From positions 1-64,000 of the forward strand of contig CANLMR010000010.1 of NCBI GenBank assembly GCA_947492185.1: a stretch of 64,000 nucleotides of DNA, written 5' to 3'. The notes beneath the pieces are model-generated. The model ran no database searches. It was not told the DNA's origin and worked only from the letters and a program-made list of their open reading frames with translations. A program made the translations under genes and the position numbers. This document shows positions 34,485-43,148 of the stretch, one piece after another (position 1 is the stretch's first letter; each line of letters opens with the position of its first letter). Source of the stretch: an uncultured Tenacibaculum sp. Its GTDB lineage: Bacteria; Bacteroidota; Bacteroidia; Flavobacteriales; Flavobacteriaceae.

Positions 34485-34572
34485 CTTAATAATCATATAT
34501 GGTTAATTGGTATCTGGGGGGACGTCATTTAAACCATACATATAATAAGAGCCGCTAAAAAGCGGCTCTTTA
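34485..34572 (+). ncRNA. Candidate structured small RNA, unit 2
   Basis: Same layout as unit 1: a TATGGTT/AACCATA stem (34498-34504 with 34532-34538) enclosing a G-rich loop with GGGGGGACGTC (34516-34526), followed by a terminator hairpin. The start point is guessed from a weak TAATGTGT at 34477. Both units share the GGGGGAC(T/G)TC loop, which suggests a duplicated RNA. Confidence 0.42.
34547..34570. terminator. Terminator between small RNA unit 2 and porT
   Basis: AAGAGCCGCT, AAAA, AGCGGCTCTT: a ten-base stem. T-rich tails on both sides (TTTACTTT on plus, TTATTAT on minus) allow use by the small RNA and by porT. Confidence 0.75.
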
Positions 34573-34601
34573 CTTTATATAAGATGTATATTATTCGATT
34601 T

Positions 34602-35297
34602 TTATTCGAAAGAAAGATGTAGGAAAATCCCTCTGGTTCCCATGAAATCTATAGGGTCTGTCCATTGACTAGGCGATCTTTCATCGTATTTTACTTCATT
34701 GGTTATGGCAAAAATCCCTCTAATTGAAGGAGAGAATTTAAAGTATGGTAGGTATAAATCTATACCAATACCAACTTCATACATTAAGTTGCTAGAGTTT
34801 TGTCTAAACTGCCCTCCAAAGTTGTCATTTTGATTAGCTTCGTTACTAGAAAAATTATAATCAAAAGAAGCTCCTCCTAAAACATATGGTCTGACATTGT
34901 TTAGTCGATTTGTGCTGAATTTAAAAATGAAAGGTAAGTGGAGGTATGTGTTTCCTACTTCACGAGTATCTTGACCAGCTGTTATGTGTTTAAATTTCAG
35001 AACTTTAGTATTGGAAATTAAACCTGGTTCAAAACGTAAGTTAATATTCTTATGAAGTTTTAAATCTGCAATTAAACCAACATTAAAACCTACTTCTGAC
35101 TCTACTTCAATCTCAGCATTATTAAATGCACTTGGTCTGTAAGAAACCTTAAAACCGTTTGTGTTTAATCCTAAATAAAAACCATAATGAATTTTTCGTT
35201 TATCGAAACTAGGTAAGTTTTCAACTCTTTCACGTTGCGCAATAACATTCCATGATATAAACAGTAAACAAATAGAAATAAAAAACCTTTTTTGCAT
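34602..35297 (-). CDS. porT: PorT-family outer-membrane beta-barrel protein of type IX secretion
   Basis: Predicted 231-residue protein with a signal peptide (MQKRFFISICLLFISWNVIAQ) and an OMP_b-brl_2-like barrel: alternating strands, and a C-terminal aromatic residue (FLHLSFE). The start after the signal, FDKRKIHYGFYLGLN, is typical of PorT/SprT. PorT is required for type IX secretion in Bacteroidota. It sits one base downstream of ubiE, a neighbourhood seen in many Flavobacteria. Confidence 0.85.
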   Translation of the reverse strand: MQKRFFISICLLFISWNVIAQRERVENLPSFDKRKIHYGFYLGLNTNGFKVSYRPSAFNNAEIEVESEVGFNVGLIADLKLHKNINLRFEPGLISNTKVLKFKHITAGQDTREVGNTYLHLPFIFKFSTNRLNNVRPYVLGGASFDYNFSSNEANQNDNFGGQFRQNSSNLMYEVGIGIDLYLPYFKFSPSIRGIFAITNEVKYDERSPSQWTDPIDFMGTRGIFLHLSFE

Positions 35298-35298
35298 A

Positions 35299-36027
35299 TT
35301 ATTTTGTTGATGTATAAATTGAAGCTACTCCAAAGGTAACTGGTAAACTATCTGCATTCTTAAACCCATTTTTGGTCAAAATATTGTTGAAAGCTTGTCC
35401 AAAAGGGAAAGAATTTGCACTTTCAGATAAATATGAATAAGCAACTTTGTCTTTGGAAAATATTTTTCCGATGATAGGAAGAATAAAGTTAGTGTATAAT
35501 TTATAGCCTTGTTTGAAAGGAAATTTTGTTGGGTTAGAGGTTTCTAAAACAACAAATTTACCGCCAGGTTTTAAAACTCTATGTATTTCTGTAAGTCCTT
35601 TATCAAGATTTTCAAAATTACGAACACCAAAAGAAACGGTAATAGCATCAAATGTGTTATCTTCAAAAGGAATATTTTCACTATCTCCAACCACCATTTC
35701 TATTTTATCTGATAGGTTAGCTTTCTTTATTTTTTGCTTACCTACTTCAAGCATTCCAGGAGATATGTCTAAACCTACAATTTTATCTGGATTTAATTCA
35801 GCCATCATTAAAGCTAAATCACCAGTTCCAGTTGCAATGTCTAAAATCTGTTTAGGATTGTTTTGAGATACTAATTTAACTACTTTTTTTCTCCAGCTAA
35901 CATCAATACCTAAAGAAATGACGCGGTTTAAACCGTCATAATTTTCGGAAATAGTATCAAACATGTGAGCTACTTGTTCTTTCTTTCCTAGTTCAGAATC
36001 CTTATAAGGTTTGATTTGCTTATCCAT
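35299..36027 (-). CDS. ubiE: Demethylmenaquinone methyltransferase (UbiE/MenG)
   Basis: Predicted 242-residue SAM-dependent methyltransferase performing the last step of menaquinone synthesis. Motifs: [18 protein letters not shown] near the N-terminus, SAM-binding [14 protein letters not shown] (about 62-75), [15 protein letters not shown] and the UbiE-specific [13 protein letters not shown]. The length is normal. Its start overlaps the nfu gene by eight bases and it ends one base before porT. Confidence 0.93.
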   Translation of the reverse strand: MDKQIKPYKDSELGKKEQVAHMFDTISENYDGLNRVISLGIDVSWRKKVVKLVSQNNPKQILDIATGTGDLALMMAELNPDKIVGLDISPGMLEVGKQKIKKANLSDKIEMVVGDSENIPFEDNTFDAITVSFGVRNFENLDKGLTEIHRVLKPGGKFVVLETSNPTKFPFKQGYKLYTNFILPIIGKIFSKDKVAYSYLSESANSFPFGQAFNNILTKNGFKNADSLPVTFGVASIYTSTK

Positions 36028-36916
36028 TTATAGCGATTACTTCGTTAATTTGGTTTGGTAACATTTCTTTAAGCATGGTTTCAATACCATTTTTTAATGT
36101 AATTGTAGATGATGGACAACCACTACATGCTCCTTGTAATATCACACTTACTTTTTTAGTTTCTTTATCGTAATTATGAAAAGCAATATTTCCACCATCA
36201 GAAGCTACTGCAGGTTTTATATATTCATCTAAAATTTCGATAATCTTAGTTGAAGTTTCATCTAAGTTTTCGATCTTAACAGTTTTTACTTCATTCTTTT
36301 TTTCTTCAGTAGGTAAATTCGAAATAATTGTTTTTCCGTCATGAAGATATTGTCTAATAAATGTTCTTATATCTTGGTATACTTCATTCCATTCTACAAC
36401 ATCGTATTTTGAAACGGAAACATAGTTTTCTGAGATAAAAACTTCTTTTACAAAAGGAAAACTAAATAATGCTTGAGCTAGAGGAGAAGATTTACTTGCT
36501 TCTTCAATGTTTTTTAGTTCAACATCAGTTTGAGTTAAAGCTTTATTTGTTCCAAATTTCATTACTGCTGGATTAGGAGTAACTTCAGCATATACTTCTA
36601 TAGCATCTTTCTTTTCTTCTTGCTCTTTAATAACTGAACTTCCACTGTTTAAATAAGCTTCAATTTGTTCCTTAACTTCTTCTTGAACATCACTCCATTC
36701 AACAATATCAAATCTTTGAATAGCGATAAAATTAGCCGTGACAAAAACTTTTTTCACAAAAGGTAAATAAAATAATTGTTGAGTTAAAGGAGAAGATTTA
36801 GCTTCATCAATATTATTGAACTCAAAGCTGCCTCCATTTATTAATATTGTATTGCTAACAAATTTTATAATTGAATTGTTGTTAGTTTCTTGTATCTGAA
36901 TTTTTATATTTTCCAT
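36020..36916 (-). CDS. NifU-like iron-sulphur scaffold (Nfu) with a duplicated N-terminal domain
   Basis: Predicted 298-residue protein. The C-terminal domain carries the Fe-S-binding CSGC (Cys264 and Cys267) in [14 protein letters not shown], as in Nfu proteins. Before it are two Nfu_N-like repeats, about 10-95 and 110-195. Each has a NI-EA/S-SSPL-Q-LF-PFVK-VF pattern, followed by VEW(S/N)(D/E)V. Most Nfu proteins have one such domain. It delivers Fe-S clusters to target enzymes. It overlaps ubiE by eight bases. Confidence 0.88.
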   Translation of the reverse strand: MENIKIQIQETNNNSIIKFVSNTILINGGSFEFNNIDEAKSSPLTQQLFYLPFVKKVFVTANFIAIQRFDIVEWSDVQEEVKEQIEAYLNSGSSVIKEQEEKKDAIEVYAEVTPNPAVMKFGTNKALTQTDVELKNIEEASKSSPLAQALFSFPFVKEVFISENYVSVSKYDVVEWNEVYQDIRTFIRQYLHDGKTIISNLPTEEKKNEVKTVKIENLDETSTKIIEILDEYIKPAVASDGGNIAFHNYDKETKKVSVILQGACSGCPSSTITLKNGIETMLKEMLPNQINEVIAING

Positions 36917-36967
36917 ATGTAAAAATGAGATGCAAAATTACAGTAAAAAAGTGATTAAATAAAAAAG

Positions 36968-37007
36968 ACCTCTTAGGTATTGTAAGTTATCATTACGCCT
37001 AAGAGGT
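36968..37007 (-). terminator. Terminator of the FadL-like gene
   Basis: ACCTCTTAGG and CCTAAGAGGT pair around a 20-base loop. On the minus strand a T-rich tail follows, 27 bases after the stop of the FadL-like gene. Confidence 0.7.
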
Positions 37008-37033
37008 TTGTATAAAAAATCCCCAATTAATTT

Positions 37034-38395
37034 TTATAAACTAAAAGTAATAGTTGCGGCTATTCTTGAAGTATTATTGTCAATATCTATGTCTGCTGTA
37101 TTGTATAAAGAGTAAAACTGTTTGTTTTCTGATTGTTGGTATGATAAATCAATTTTAGTGTTACCAAAATTATAACCTAATCCAGCAGAGAATGCTCTTA
37201 TATTATCTTTATTAGTATTTCCTCCTACTACTAAATTAGGATCTTTTTCATAAGAATATCCACCTCTTAAGCTTACTCTGTCAAATCTCCATTCAGTACC
37301 AACACTTAATTTTTGAGTTGCTCTAAAATCAGTGCTAAAGAATTGGTTAGCGTCCTGTAAAACTTGATCAACTTCTCTATACTTGAAATTTTGGAAGTCT
37401 TTATATGTATAATCAACACTAATCAACCCTTGTTTCCCAAATATCAATGCACCACTTGCAGTTAATCGACTTGGTGTAGTAAACCTTAATGAATACGGAC
37501 CTTCAAAAAAGCGTTCTTCCAAACCATCTATAGTAAGATTAGTAACATCAAACATTGTTAAAGTCCCTCCTCTTTCTTCAATAACTTCTTGATACCAAGT
37601 AGGAGATTCATAAGCAGCACCTAATCGAATAAATTTATTTAGTTTATATATGAAACCTAAATTAAATGAAAAGCCATTTCCTTCAATAAAACGTTCTTTG
37701 AAATCTTCTACTTCCAAAATATTTCCGTTTACATCGTCATTCATTTCTGTTAAGAAAGATCTTTCTCTAAATTCAAGATTATGAAATTTAAGTGCTGCAC
37801 CAACAAATAATTTATTATCATGTACGGCAGAGATACCAATGTTAAAAACACTGTTTAAACCTCTGGTTTCATTTGAAAAACTTTGTTCTAATGATCTATC
37901 AAATAAATTTGTAGGAGAGGCAGTGTCATTTATGTGTTCATCATAAAATAAAAAATTACTATTTCCTCTTCCTGAATATAAATTATCAAAATCAGCTTTC
38001 ATTCTATAATTAAAGCTAAAAGCGAATCTATTCCAATTAGAATTGCTATGATCTATGTCAAAAACAAAAATCCCACCTGCTTGAGAAATATTAAAATATT
38101 CGTCTTGTAAACTGTTAGTGTTTCCGTAATAATTAACATCTAAATTAGCATTTCTGTTAGCTAGAGTTAATGAGAATTTACTTTCTCTGGCAACAGCTGC
38201 ACCAGCTGGGTTTATATCAGTTGATGAAAGATCACTACCTAGTGCTCCAAAAGCGCCAGACATTGCGTTGTATCTTGCTGTTCCGTTTGTGTTATCTTTT
38301 GAGAATAATATTCCTAAATCATTATAATCTAATGCTTGAGAATAGGACGTAAGTATCGTAGTAGCGAAAGCTACGAGTATTAAAATTCGTTTCAT
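37034..38395 (-). CDS. OmpP1/FadL-like outer-membrane transport protein
   Basis: Predicted 453-residue protein with a signal peptide (MKRILILVAFATTILTSYSQ) and an outer-membrane barrel pattern of alternating strands with a C-terminal Phe-Ser-Leu. The N-terminal NAMSGAFGALGSDLSSTDINPAGAA segment is typical of the FadL/OmpP1 group in Bacteroidota, where it forms the hatch region. The family moves hydrophobic compounds across the outer membrane. A long-chain substrate is plausible but unproven; the AlkB gene is about 28 kb away. Confidence 0.8.
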   Translation of the reverse strand: MKRILILVAFATTILTSYSQALDYNDLGILFSKDNTNGTARYNAMSGAFGALGSDLSSTDINPAGAAVARESKFSLTLANRNANLDVNYYGNTNSLQDEYFNISQAGGIFVFDIDHSNSNWNRFAFSFNYRMKADFDNLYSGRGNSNFLFYDEHINDTASPTNLFDRSLEQSFSNETRGLNSVFNIGISAVHDNKLFVGAALKFHNLEFRERSFLTEMNDDVNGNILEVEDFKERFIEGNGFSFNLGFIYKLNKFIRLGAAYESPTWYQEVIEERGGTLTMFDVTNLTIDGLEERFFEGPYSLRFTTPSRLTASGALIFGKQGLISVDYTYKDFQNFKYREVDQVLQDANQFFSTDFRATQKLSVGTEWRFDRVSLRGGYSYEKDPNLVVGGNTNKDNIRAFSAGLGYNFGNTKIDLSYQQSENKQFYSLYNTADIDIDNNTSRIAATITFSL

Positions 38396-38439
38396 GTTTA
38401 TGCTAAATTTCGTTTAAAAAACTAATGTAAAATGAGCAA

Positions 38440-39558
38440 TTATCTTCTTCTTGAAGAACCTCTAGATGATCCTCTAGATGAACTTCTTGAGCTTCTACTT
38501 CCAGAAGAATAGCTTCTTGAACTTCTTCCTGAGGAATAACTTCTGCTGCTTCTTGAAGAATTTCTGCTACTTGAATACCTTCTAGTAGAATTAGTACCGT
38601 TACTAGTTCTGGTTCTAGTTCTTGTGCCAGATTTATATCCGCCAGTTCTTGTACCTGAATTTCTTCTTATTCTATTTGGTTTGTGTCCGCCAGTTCTTGT
38701 TCCTCCAGTATTTCCTCTAATAACACGAGTTTTTCTTTTAATTCGAGTTCCATTAGAGTTTCTAATACTATTATTTCTTCTAGTTCTTGTAATTTGACGG
38801 TTATTTCTTCTGTATACATTAGAAGATCTTCTGTTAATTGTTCTTGATGAATTTCTATTATAAGCTCTTCTGTTTGATGCCAAGGTGTTTCTACCATACA
38901 CACCATTTCTATAAAATCTGTTATTGTAATATCCAAAGCGATTTCTATATCCTAATCCATAGTATCCAGGAGGGCAATACAATCCACTGTTCCAGCCCCA
39001 GTTATTCCAGCCCCAGTTGTTCCATCCCCAACCCCAAGCTACATTATTATGGTAAGGATGCCAGTAAGGGTTATATCCCCATCTGTTCCATCCAAATGGG
39101 CCATCCCAATACGGATCTCCCCAATAGGTGTTCCAGTTCCATCCTAAACGATAGCGAGGAACTGTATTTATATTAATAACTACATCAGAATCTGAATCGT
39201 ATCCCCATGCTGCATTTTCACTATTATAGTCTATTTGATTATCAGGATTTTCTCCATCAGTTTCCTCAAAATCATAATCTTCAGATTGATAACTCTCAAT
39301 GTCAGTTATGATATCTGTTCCGTTTAATCCGTCTAAACGTTCTAATTCTTTTGTAAAATAATTTTCATTATAGTCTCTGTAATTTCTGTCTGTATTTTTG
39401 ACTATAACTTTTCTTTGAGATGTTTCTGAATCATCTGCATAAATACCATCATCACTACCTGCAACTGTCTGTGTAGTTGCACATGAAACTAAAGTAGTTA
39501 CCACAAGTAATGATAAGAAATAAAGTGGAAGTTTGGTTTTGGTGTAATGTGGTTTCAT
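38440..39558 (-). CDS. Arg/Ser-rich lipoprotein of unknown function (often labelled vitellogenin-like)
   Basis: Predicted 372-residue protein with a lipoprotein signal (lipobox LVSC, Cys26). An acidic segment (about 35-125) precedes a Trp/Tyr/Asn/Gly-rich centre (about 130-215, many WGWNNWG-like units). The last 150 residues are very rich in Arg, Ser, Thr, Asn and Gly. Similar low-complexity flavobacterial proteins carry the label vitellogenin II, which is not informative. The strong charge split suggests a cell-surface or polymer-binding structural role; this is an inference. Confidence 0.75.
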   Translation of the reverse strand: MKPHYTKTKLPLYFLSLLVVTTLVSCATTQTVAGSDDGIYADDSETSQRKVIVKNTDRNYRDYNENYFTKELERLDGLNGTDIITDIESYQSEDYDFEETDGENPDNQIDYNSENAAWGYDSDSDVVININTVPRYRLGWNWNTYWGDPYWDGPFGWNRWGYNPYWHPYHNNVAWGWGWNNWGWNNWGWNSGLYCPPGYYGLGYRNRFGYYNNRFYRNGVYGRNTLASNRRAYNRNSSRTINRRSSNVYRRNNRQITRTRRNNSIRNSNGTRIKRKTRVIRGNTGGTRTGGHKPNRIRRNSGTRTGGYKSGTRTRTRTSNGTNSTRRYSSSRNSSRSSRSYSSGRSSRSYSSGSRSSRSSSRGSSRGSSRRR

Positions 39559-39622
39559 ATCCTATCTCTTTTAATTTGTTAATACACTATGTAAACTTAA
39601 CTTGTGCAAAAAAAATAAACTA

Positions 39623-39654
39623 TTGTAAAAATACGCAACTTTATTGTAGTTTTG
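39623..39654 (+). promoter_or_regulatory. Promoter of proS
   Basis: TTG (39623-39625), a 21-base spacer and TAGTTTTG (39647-39654) match the Bacteroidota TTG/TAnnTTTG promoter. It lies 52 bases before the proS start. Confidence 0.6.
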
Positions 39655-39706
39655 CACACATAATTTACGCATAAGAAACTACAATTTTTATGCCAAACTT
39701 TTGATT

Positions 39707-41185
39707 ATGAGTAAACATTTAACGAAAAGATCTGAAGATTATTCAAAATGGTACAATGAATTGGTTGTAAAAGCCGATTTAGCTGAGACTTCAGCGGTAA
39801 GAGGTTGTATGGTAATAAAACCATATGGCTTTGCAATTTGGGAAAAAATACAAGCAGAATTAGATAGGATGTTCAAAGAGACTGGGCATCAAAATGCTTA
39901 TTTTCCACTTTTTGTTCCTAAAAGTTTATTCGAAGCTGAAGAAAAAAATGCAGAAGGATTCGCAAAAGAATGCGCAGTTGTTACCCACTATAGACTTCAA
40001 AATGATCCTGATAATCAAGGGAAGTTGAGAGTAGATCCTAATGCTAAATTAGAAGAGGAACTAGTAGTAAGACCAACATCAGAAGCGATAATTTGGAATA
40101 CATATAGAGGTTGGATACAATCGCATAGAGATTTACCATTATTAATTAATCAGTGGGCTAATGTTGTAAGATGGGAAATGAGAACCCGTTTGTTTTTAAG
40201 AACTGCTGAGTTTTTATGGCAAGAAGGGCATACAGCGCATGCAACAAAAGATGAGGCAGTACAAGAAGCAAAACAGATGCAGGAAGTATATGCAACATTT
40301 GCTGAGCAGTACATGGCAATGCCAGTTGTAAGAGGAGCAAAATCTGAAAGCGAACGTTTCGCAGGAGCAGATGATACATATACTATTGAAGCATTAATGC
40401 AAGACGGTAAAGCTTTACAAGCAGGAACATCTCATTTTTTAGGCCAAAACTTTGCAAAAGCTTTTGATGTAAAATATACTTCTAAGGAAGGTAAACAGGA
40501 GCATGTTTGGGCAACTTCTTGGGGAGTTTCTACTAGATTGATTGGTGGATTAATCATGACTCATTCTGATGACGCTGGTTTAGTATTACCTCCAAAATTA
40601 GCTCCAATCCAAGTTGTTATTGTACCTATATATAAAGGAGAAGAGCAATTAAACGCAATATTTGAGAAATTAAATGGTGTAATTAAAGCTTTAAAAGCTA
40701 AGGGGATTTCTGTTAAGTTTGACGATAGAGATACTATGCGACCTGGAGCTAAATTTGCTGAATATGAACTAAAAGGAGTGCCAGTTAGAGTGGCTATAGG
40801 AAAAAGAGATCTTGAAAATGGTACAGTAGAAGTTGCAAGAAGGGATACTTTTGAAAAGGAAACTGTTTCGCAGGAAAATGTTGTAGATTATATTGATAAT
40901 CTGCTAACTGAAATTCAAGAGAACCTTTATTCTAAAGCACTTAATTATAGAAATGAGCATATAACTGAAGTAAATTCTTTTGATGAATTTAAAGAAGTGA
41001 TTGAAAATAAAGGAGGTTTTGTTTCTGCACACTGGGATGGTACAGAAGAAACTGAAGATAAGATAAAAGAATTAACAAAAGCAACTATTAGATGTATACC
41101 TAATGATACTGTTGAAGAGGAGGGGAGTTGTATTTTAACAGGTGAAAAATCAACAAAAAGAGTACTTTTTGCGAAAGCGTATTAA
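39707..41185 (+). CDS. proS: Prolyl-tRNA synthetase
   Basis: Predicted 492-residue class II aminoacyl-tRNA synthetase of the archaeal/eukaryotic type: short, without the editing insertion domain. Motif 2 region [24 protein letters not shown] and motif 3 region [16 protein letters not shown] are clear. The C-terminus ends in ...LFAKAY, the conserved terminal Tyr of this subtype. Start at the ATG at 39707 ([16 protein letters not shown]); a TTG two codons upstream is less likely. Confidence 0.95.
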   Translation: MSKHLTKRSEDYSKWYNELVVKADLAETSAVRGCMVIKPYGFAIWEKIQAELDRMFKETGHQNAYFPLFVPKSLFEAEEKNAEGFAKECAVVTHYRLQNDPDNQGKLRVDPNAKLEEELVVRPTSEAIIWNTYRGWIQSHRDLPLLINQWANVVRWEMRTRLFLRTAEFLWQEGHTAHATKDEAVQEAKQMQEVYATFAEQYMAMPVVRGAKSESERFAGADDTYTIEALMQDGKALQAGTSHFLGQNFAKAFDVKYTSKEGKQEHVWATSWGVSTRLIGGLIMTHSDDAGLVLPPKLAPIQVVIVPIYKGEEQLNAIFEKLNGVIKALKAKGISVKFDDRDTMRPGAKFAEYELKGVPVRVAIGKRDLENGTVEVARRDTFEKETVSQENVVDYIDNLLTEIQENLYSKALNYRNEHITEVNSFDEFKEVIENKGGFVSAHWDGTEETEDKIKELTKATIRCIPNDTVEEEGSCILTGEKSTKRVLFAKAY

Positions 41186-41224
41186 AAAAATAAAAAAAAA
41201 ATATGTAGTTTTTAAAAACTATTA

Positions 41225-41232
41225 TATATTTG
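41225..41232 (+). promoter_or_regulatory. -7 element of the first tRNA-Glu gene
   Basis: TATATTTG followed by CACGCGCAA. The second tRNA-Glu gene has the same TATATTTGCACCCGCAA, so the shared element is probably functional. The -33 region is not a clear TTG. Confidence 0.5.
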
Positions 41233-41257
41233 CACGCGCAAACTGAAAGATTGTTAT

Positions 41258-41329
41258 GCTCCGTTCGTCTAGGGGTTAGGACGCCAGGTTTTCATCCTGG
41301 TAACACGGGTTCGAATCCCGTACGGAGTA
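41258..41329 (+). tRNA. tRNA-Glu (anticodon TTC), copy 1
   Basis: 72-base cloverleaf. Acceptor GCTCCGT/ACGGAGT, anticodon stem CCAGG/CCTGG with loop TTTTCAT (anticodon TTC), T arm ACGGG-TTCGAAT-CCCGT. CCA is not encoded. Identical to copy 2. Confidence 0.95.
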
Positions 41330-41331
41330 CA

Positions 41332-41362
41332 AAGCTTCGAATTTTAATTCGAAGCTTTTTTT
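41332..41362 (+). terminator. Terminator between the two tRNA-Glu genes
   Basis: AAGCTTCGAATT and AATTCGAAGCTT form a 12-bp stem followed by T residues, directly after tRNA copy 1. Confidence 0.8.
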
Positions 41363-41385
41363 ATCTTATTTTAAAAGATAAAATG

Positions 41386-41416
41386 TTGTGAATACAAAAA
41401 AATAATTTTATATTTG
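41386..41416 (+). promoter_or_regulatory. Promoter of the second tRNA-Glu gene and rpsT
   Basis: TTG (41386-41388), 20 bases, then TATATTTG (41409-41416): a full match to the Bacteroidota promoter. No terminator is seen before rpsT, which may be cotranscribed. Confidence 0.65.
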
Positions 41417-41444
41417 CACCCGCAATCTAGGAAAGGTTGTTTTT

Positions 41445-41516
41445 GCTCCGTTCGTCTAGGGGTTAGGACGCCAGGTTTTCATCCTGGTAACACGGGTTCG
41501 AATCCCGTACGGAGTA
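41445..41516 (+). tRNA. tRNA-Glu (anticodon TTC), copy 2
   Basis: Identical in all 72 bases to the gene at 41258-41329, with its own promoter upstream. Confidence 0.95.
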
Positions 41517-41550
41517 CAAAGTTTTTATAAACAATTAAGAATTTAGTAAA

Positions 41551-41802
41551 ATGGCAAATCATAAGTCAGCAATTAAAAGAATTAGAAGTAACGAAGCGAA
41601 GCGCTTAAGAAATAAATATCAGCATAAATCTACGCGTAATGCTGTGAGAAAATTAAGAACGACTTCAGATAAGAATGAAGCTGTAGGGATGTTACCTAAA
41701 GTTGTTTCTATGTTAGATAAATTAGCTAAGAACAACATTATTCATAAAAATAAAGCTGCTAATTTAAAGTCAAAGTTGACTAAGCATGTAGCTGCTTTAT
41801 AG
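41551..41802 (+). CDS. rpsT: 30S ribosomal protein S20
   Basis: Predicted 83-residue basic, helical protein. [21 protein letters not shown] is the typical S20 N-terminus, and [16 protein letters not shown] the conserved C-terminal helix. It binds 16S rRNA at the base of the 30S body. It lies 34 bases after the second tRNA-Glu gene and ends before a bidirectional terminator. Confidence 0.96.
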   Translation: MANHKSAIKRIRSNEAKRLRNKYQHKSTRNAVRKLRTTSDKNEAVGMLPKVVSMLDKLAKNNIIHKNKAANLKSKLTKHVAAL

Positions 41803-41837
41803 GATAGCAAAAAGAATTTTAAGATTAGTTAATATTA

Positions 41838-41868
41838 AGTACTTCGATTTAATCGAAGTACTTTTTTT
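41838..41868. terminator. Bidirectional terminator between rpsT and rodA
   Basis: AAGTACTTCGATT and AATCGAAGTACTT pair almost perfectly. The plus side is followed by seven T residues, and the converging rodA stop is at 41871. Confidence 0.75.
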
Positions 41869-41870
41869 GT

Positions 41871-43148
41871 TTAGTAATCATATTTCTTATGAGCATCTAA
41901 TCTTATAAAAATAAAGATCAATAGAGTGAATCCCCACAAAGAAGAACCTCCGTAACTAAAGAAAGGAAGTGGGATTCCAATAGTTGGTAGTAATCCTATA
42001 ACCATGCCAATATTTACTATTACATGAAAGAAAATTATGGAGGCTACTCCGTAACCATATATCCTAGAAAATTTATTTGTTTGTTGCTCTGCCAAAAAAA
42101 TAATTCTAAAAAGGAACACCATAAATAAAATAATTACAAAAGAACTTCCTAAAAAGCCCCATTCTTCGCCTACTGTGCTAAAAATATAATCTGTGTCTTG
42201 CTCTGGTACAAAATTACCTTGAGTTCTATCTCCTTGAAGAAACCCTTTTCCAGAAAAACCACCAGATTTTATGGTCAACTCAGCTTGATAAGTGTTGTAG
42301 CCAATACCAGAATTATCATTAATTTTTCCAAGAAGAATATCAAATCTGTCTTTTTGATGTTGTTCAAGAATGTTTGTGTAAGTATATCCTACTCCAAAAA
42401 TAAATAATGATGTTATGAGATAACCAATAATTATTATTGGCCAATTAAATCTGAGAAACTGTTTGCTTTTATATGCAGTGTAAATTAATATTATAGTTAA
42501 TACTATTACTGTTGAAATTAATATAGTTTTGGTTCCAAAATATATAGTAAGGAGAAATAGAATTATTGTAGTTACTCCAAGGATAAAATATCTTAGAGTT
42601 AAACCTTCTCTATTAAGTACAAAAAAGAAAGAAAAATAAATTAATACTGACCCCATATCTGGTTGGAGTGCGATAAAAAAGGCCGGTAAAAATATGATTA
42701 TAAATGCTTTTATTTGGTTTTTAATCAGCATAAGGTTGTATTGACGGTCACTCATTAATTTTGCTAATGCTAGAGCTGTAAATGCTTTTGAAAATTCAGA
42801 CGGTTGTAATCCAATACCTCCAAAATTATACCATGATGTAGCGCCATTAATTTTTTTTCCAAAAACTAGAACACCAGCAAGTAGAATTAAAGAGAGTATA
42901 TATAATAAACTGGAAAATTGTTCGTAAAATTTAGAATTTAAAAAGAGGATAAATATGGTTAAAGGTATAGCTAGGCAAATAAAAATCATTTGCTTACCAT
43001 ATCTAGTAGAAAAATCCAATAATTCTTTTTCAGAGTCCGAAGAAGATGCTGCGAAAATATTCATCCATCCAAAAGTTACAAGCACTATGTAGATTAAAAT
43101 AGTTACCCAATCTAAATTTGCAAATATGTTATTCTTTAATTGTCTCAA
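41871..43148 (-). CDS. rodA: Rod-shape peptidoglycan glycosyltransferase RodA
   Basis: Predicted 425-residue SEDS-family membrane protein with about ten helices. LQPSEFSKAF, LQPDMGSVLIYFSFFF, FVPEQDTDYIFSTVGEEWGFLG and GIPLPFFSYGGSSL are the SEDS signatures. It polymerises glycan strands for side-wall growth with PBP2. Its start overlaps the end of mrdA by 20 bases, and it is the last gene of the mre operon. Confidence 0.93.
   Translation of the reverse strand: MRQLKNNIFANLDWVTILIYIVLVTFGWMNIFAASSSDSEKELLDFSTRYGKQMIFICLAIPLTIFILFLNSKFYEQFSSLLYILSLILLAGVLVFGKKINGATSWYNFGGIGLQPSEFSKAFTALALAKLMSDRQYNLMLIKNQIKAFIIIFLPAFFIALQPDMGSVLIYFSFFFVLNREGLTLRYFILGVTTIILFLLTIYFGTKTILISTVIVLTIILIYTAYKSKQFLRFNWPIIIIGYLITSLFIFGVGYTYTNILEQHQKDRFDILLGKINDNSGIGYNTYQAELTIKSGGFSGKGFLQGDRTQGNFVPEQDTDYIFSTVGEEWGFLGSSFVIILFMVFLFRIIFLAEQQTNKFSRIYGYGVASIIFFHVIVNIGMVIGLLPTIGIPLPFFSYGGSSLWGFTLLIFIFIRLDAHKKYDY

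Noticed and set aside
38667..38936. 89-residue minus-strand frame rich in Glu and Leu within the Arg/Ser-rich lipoprotein gene
   Set aside because: It is the alternative frame of the repetitive AGA/AGT-rich coding sequence; its Glu/Leu composition is a by-product of the repeats.
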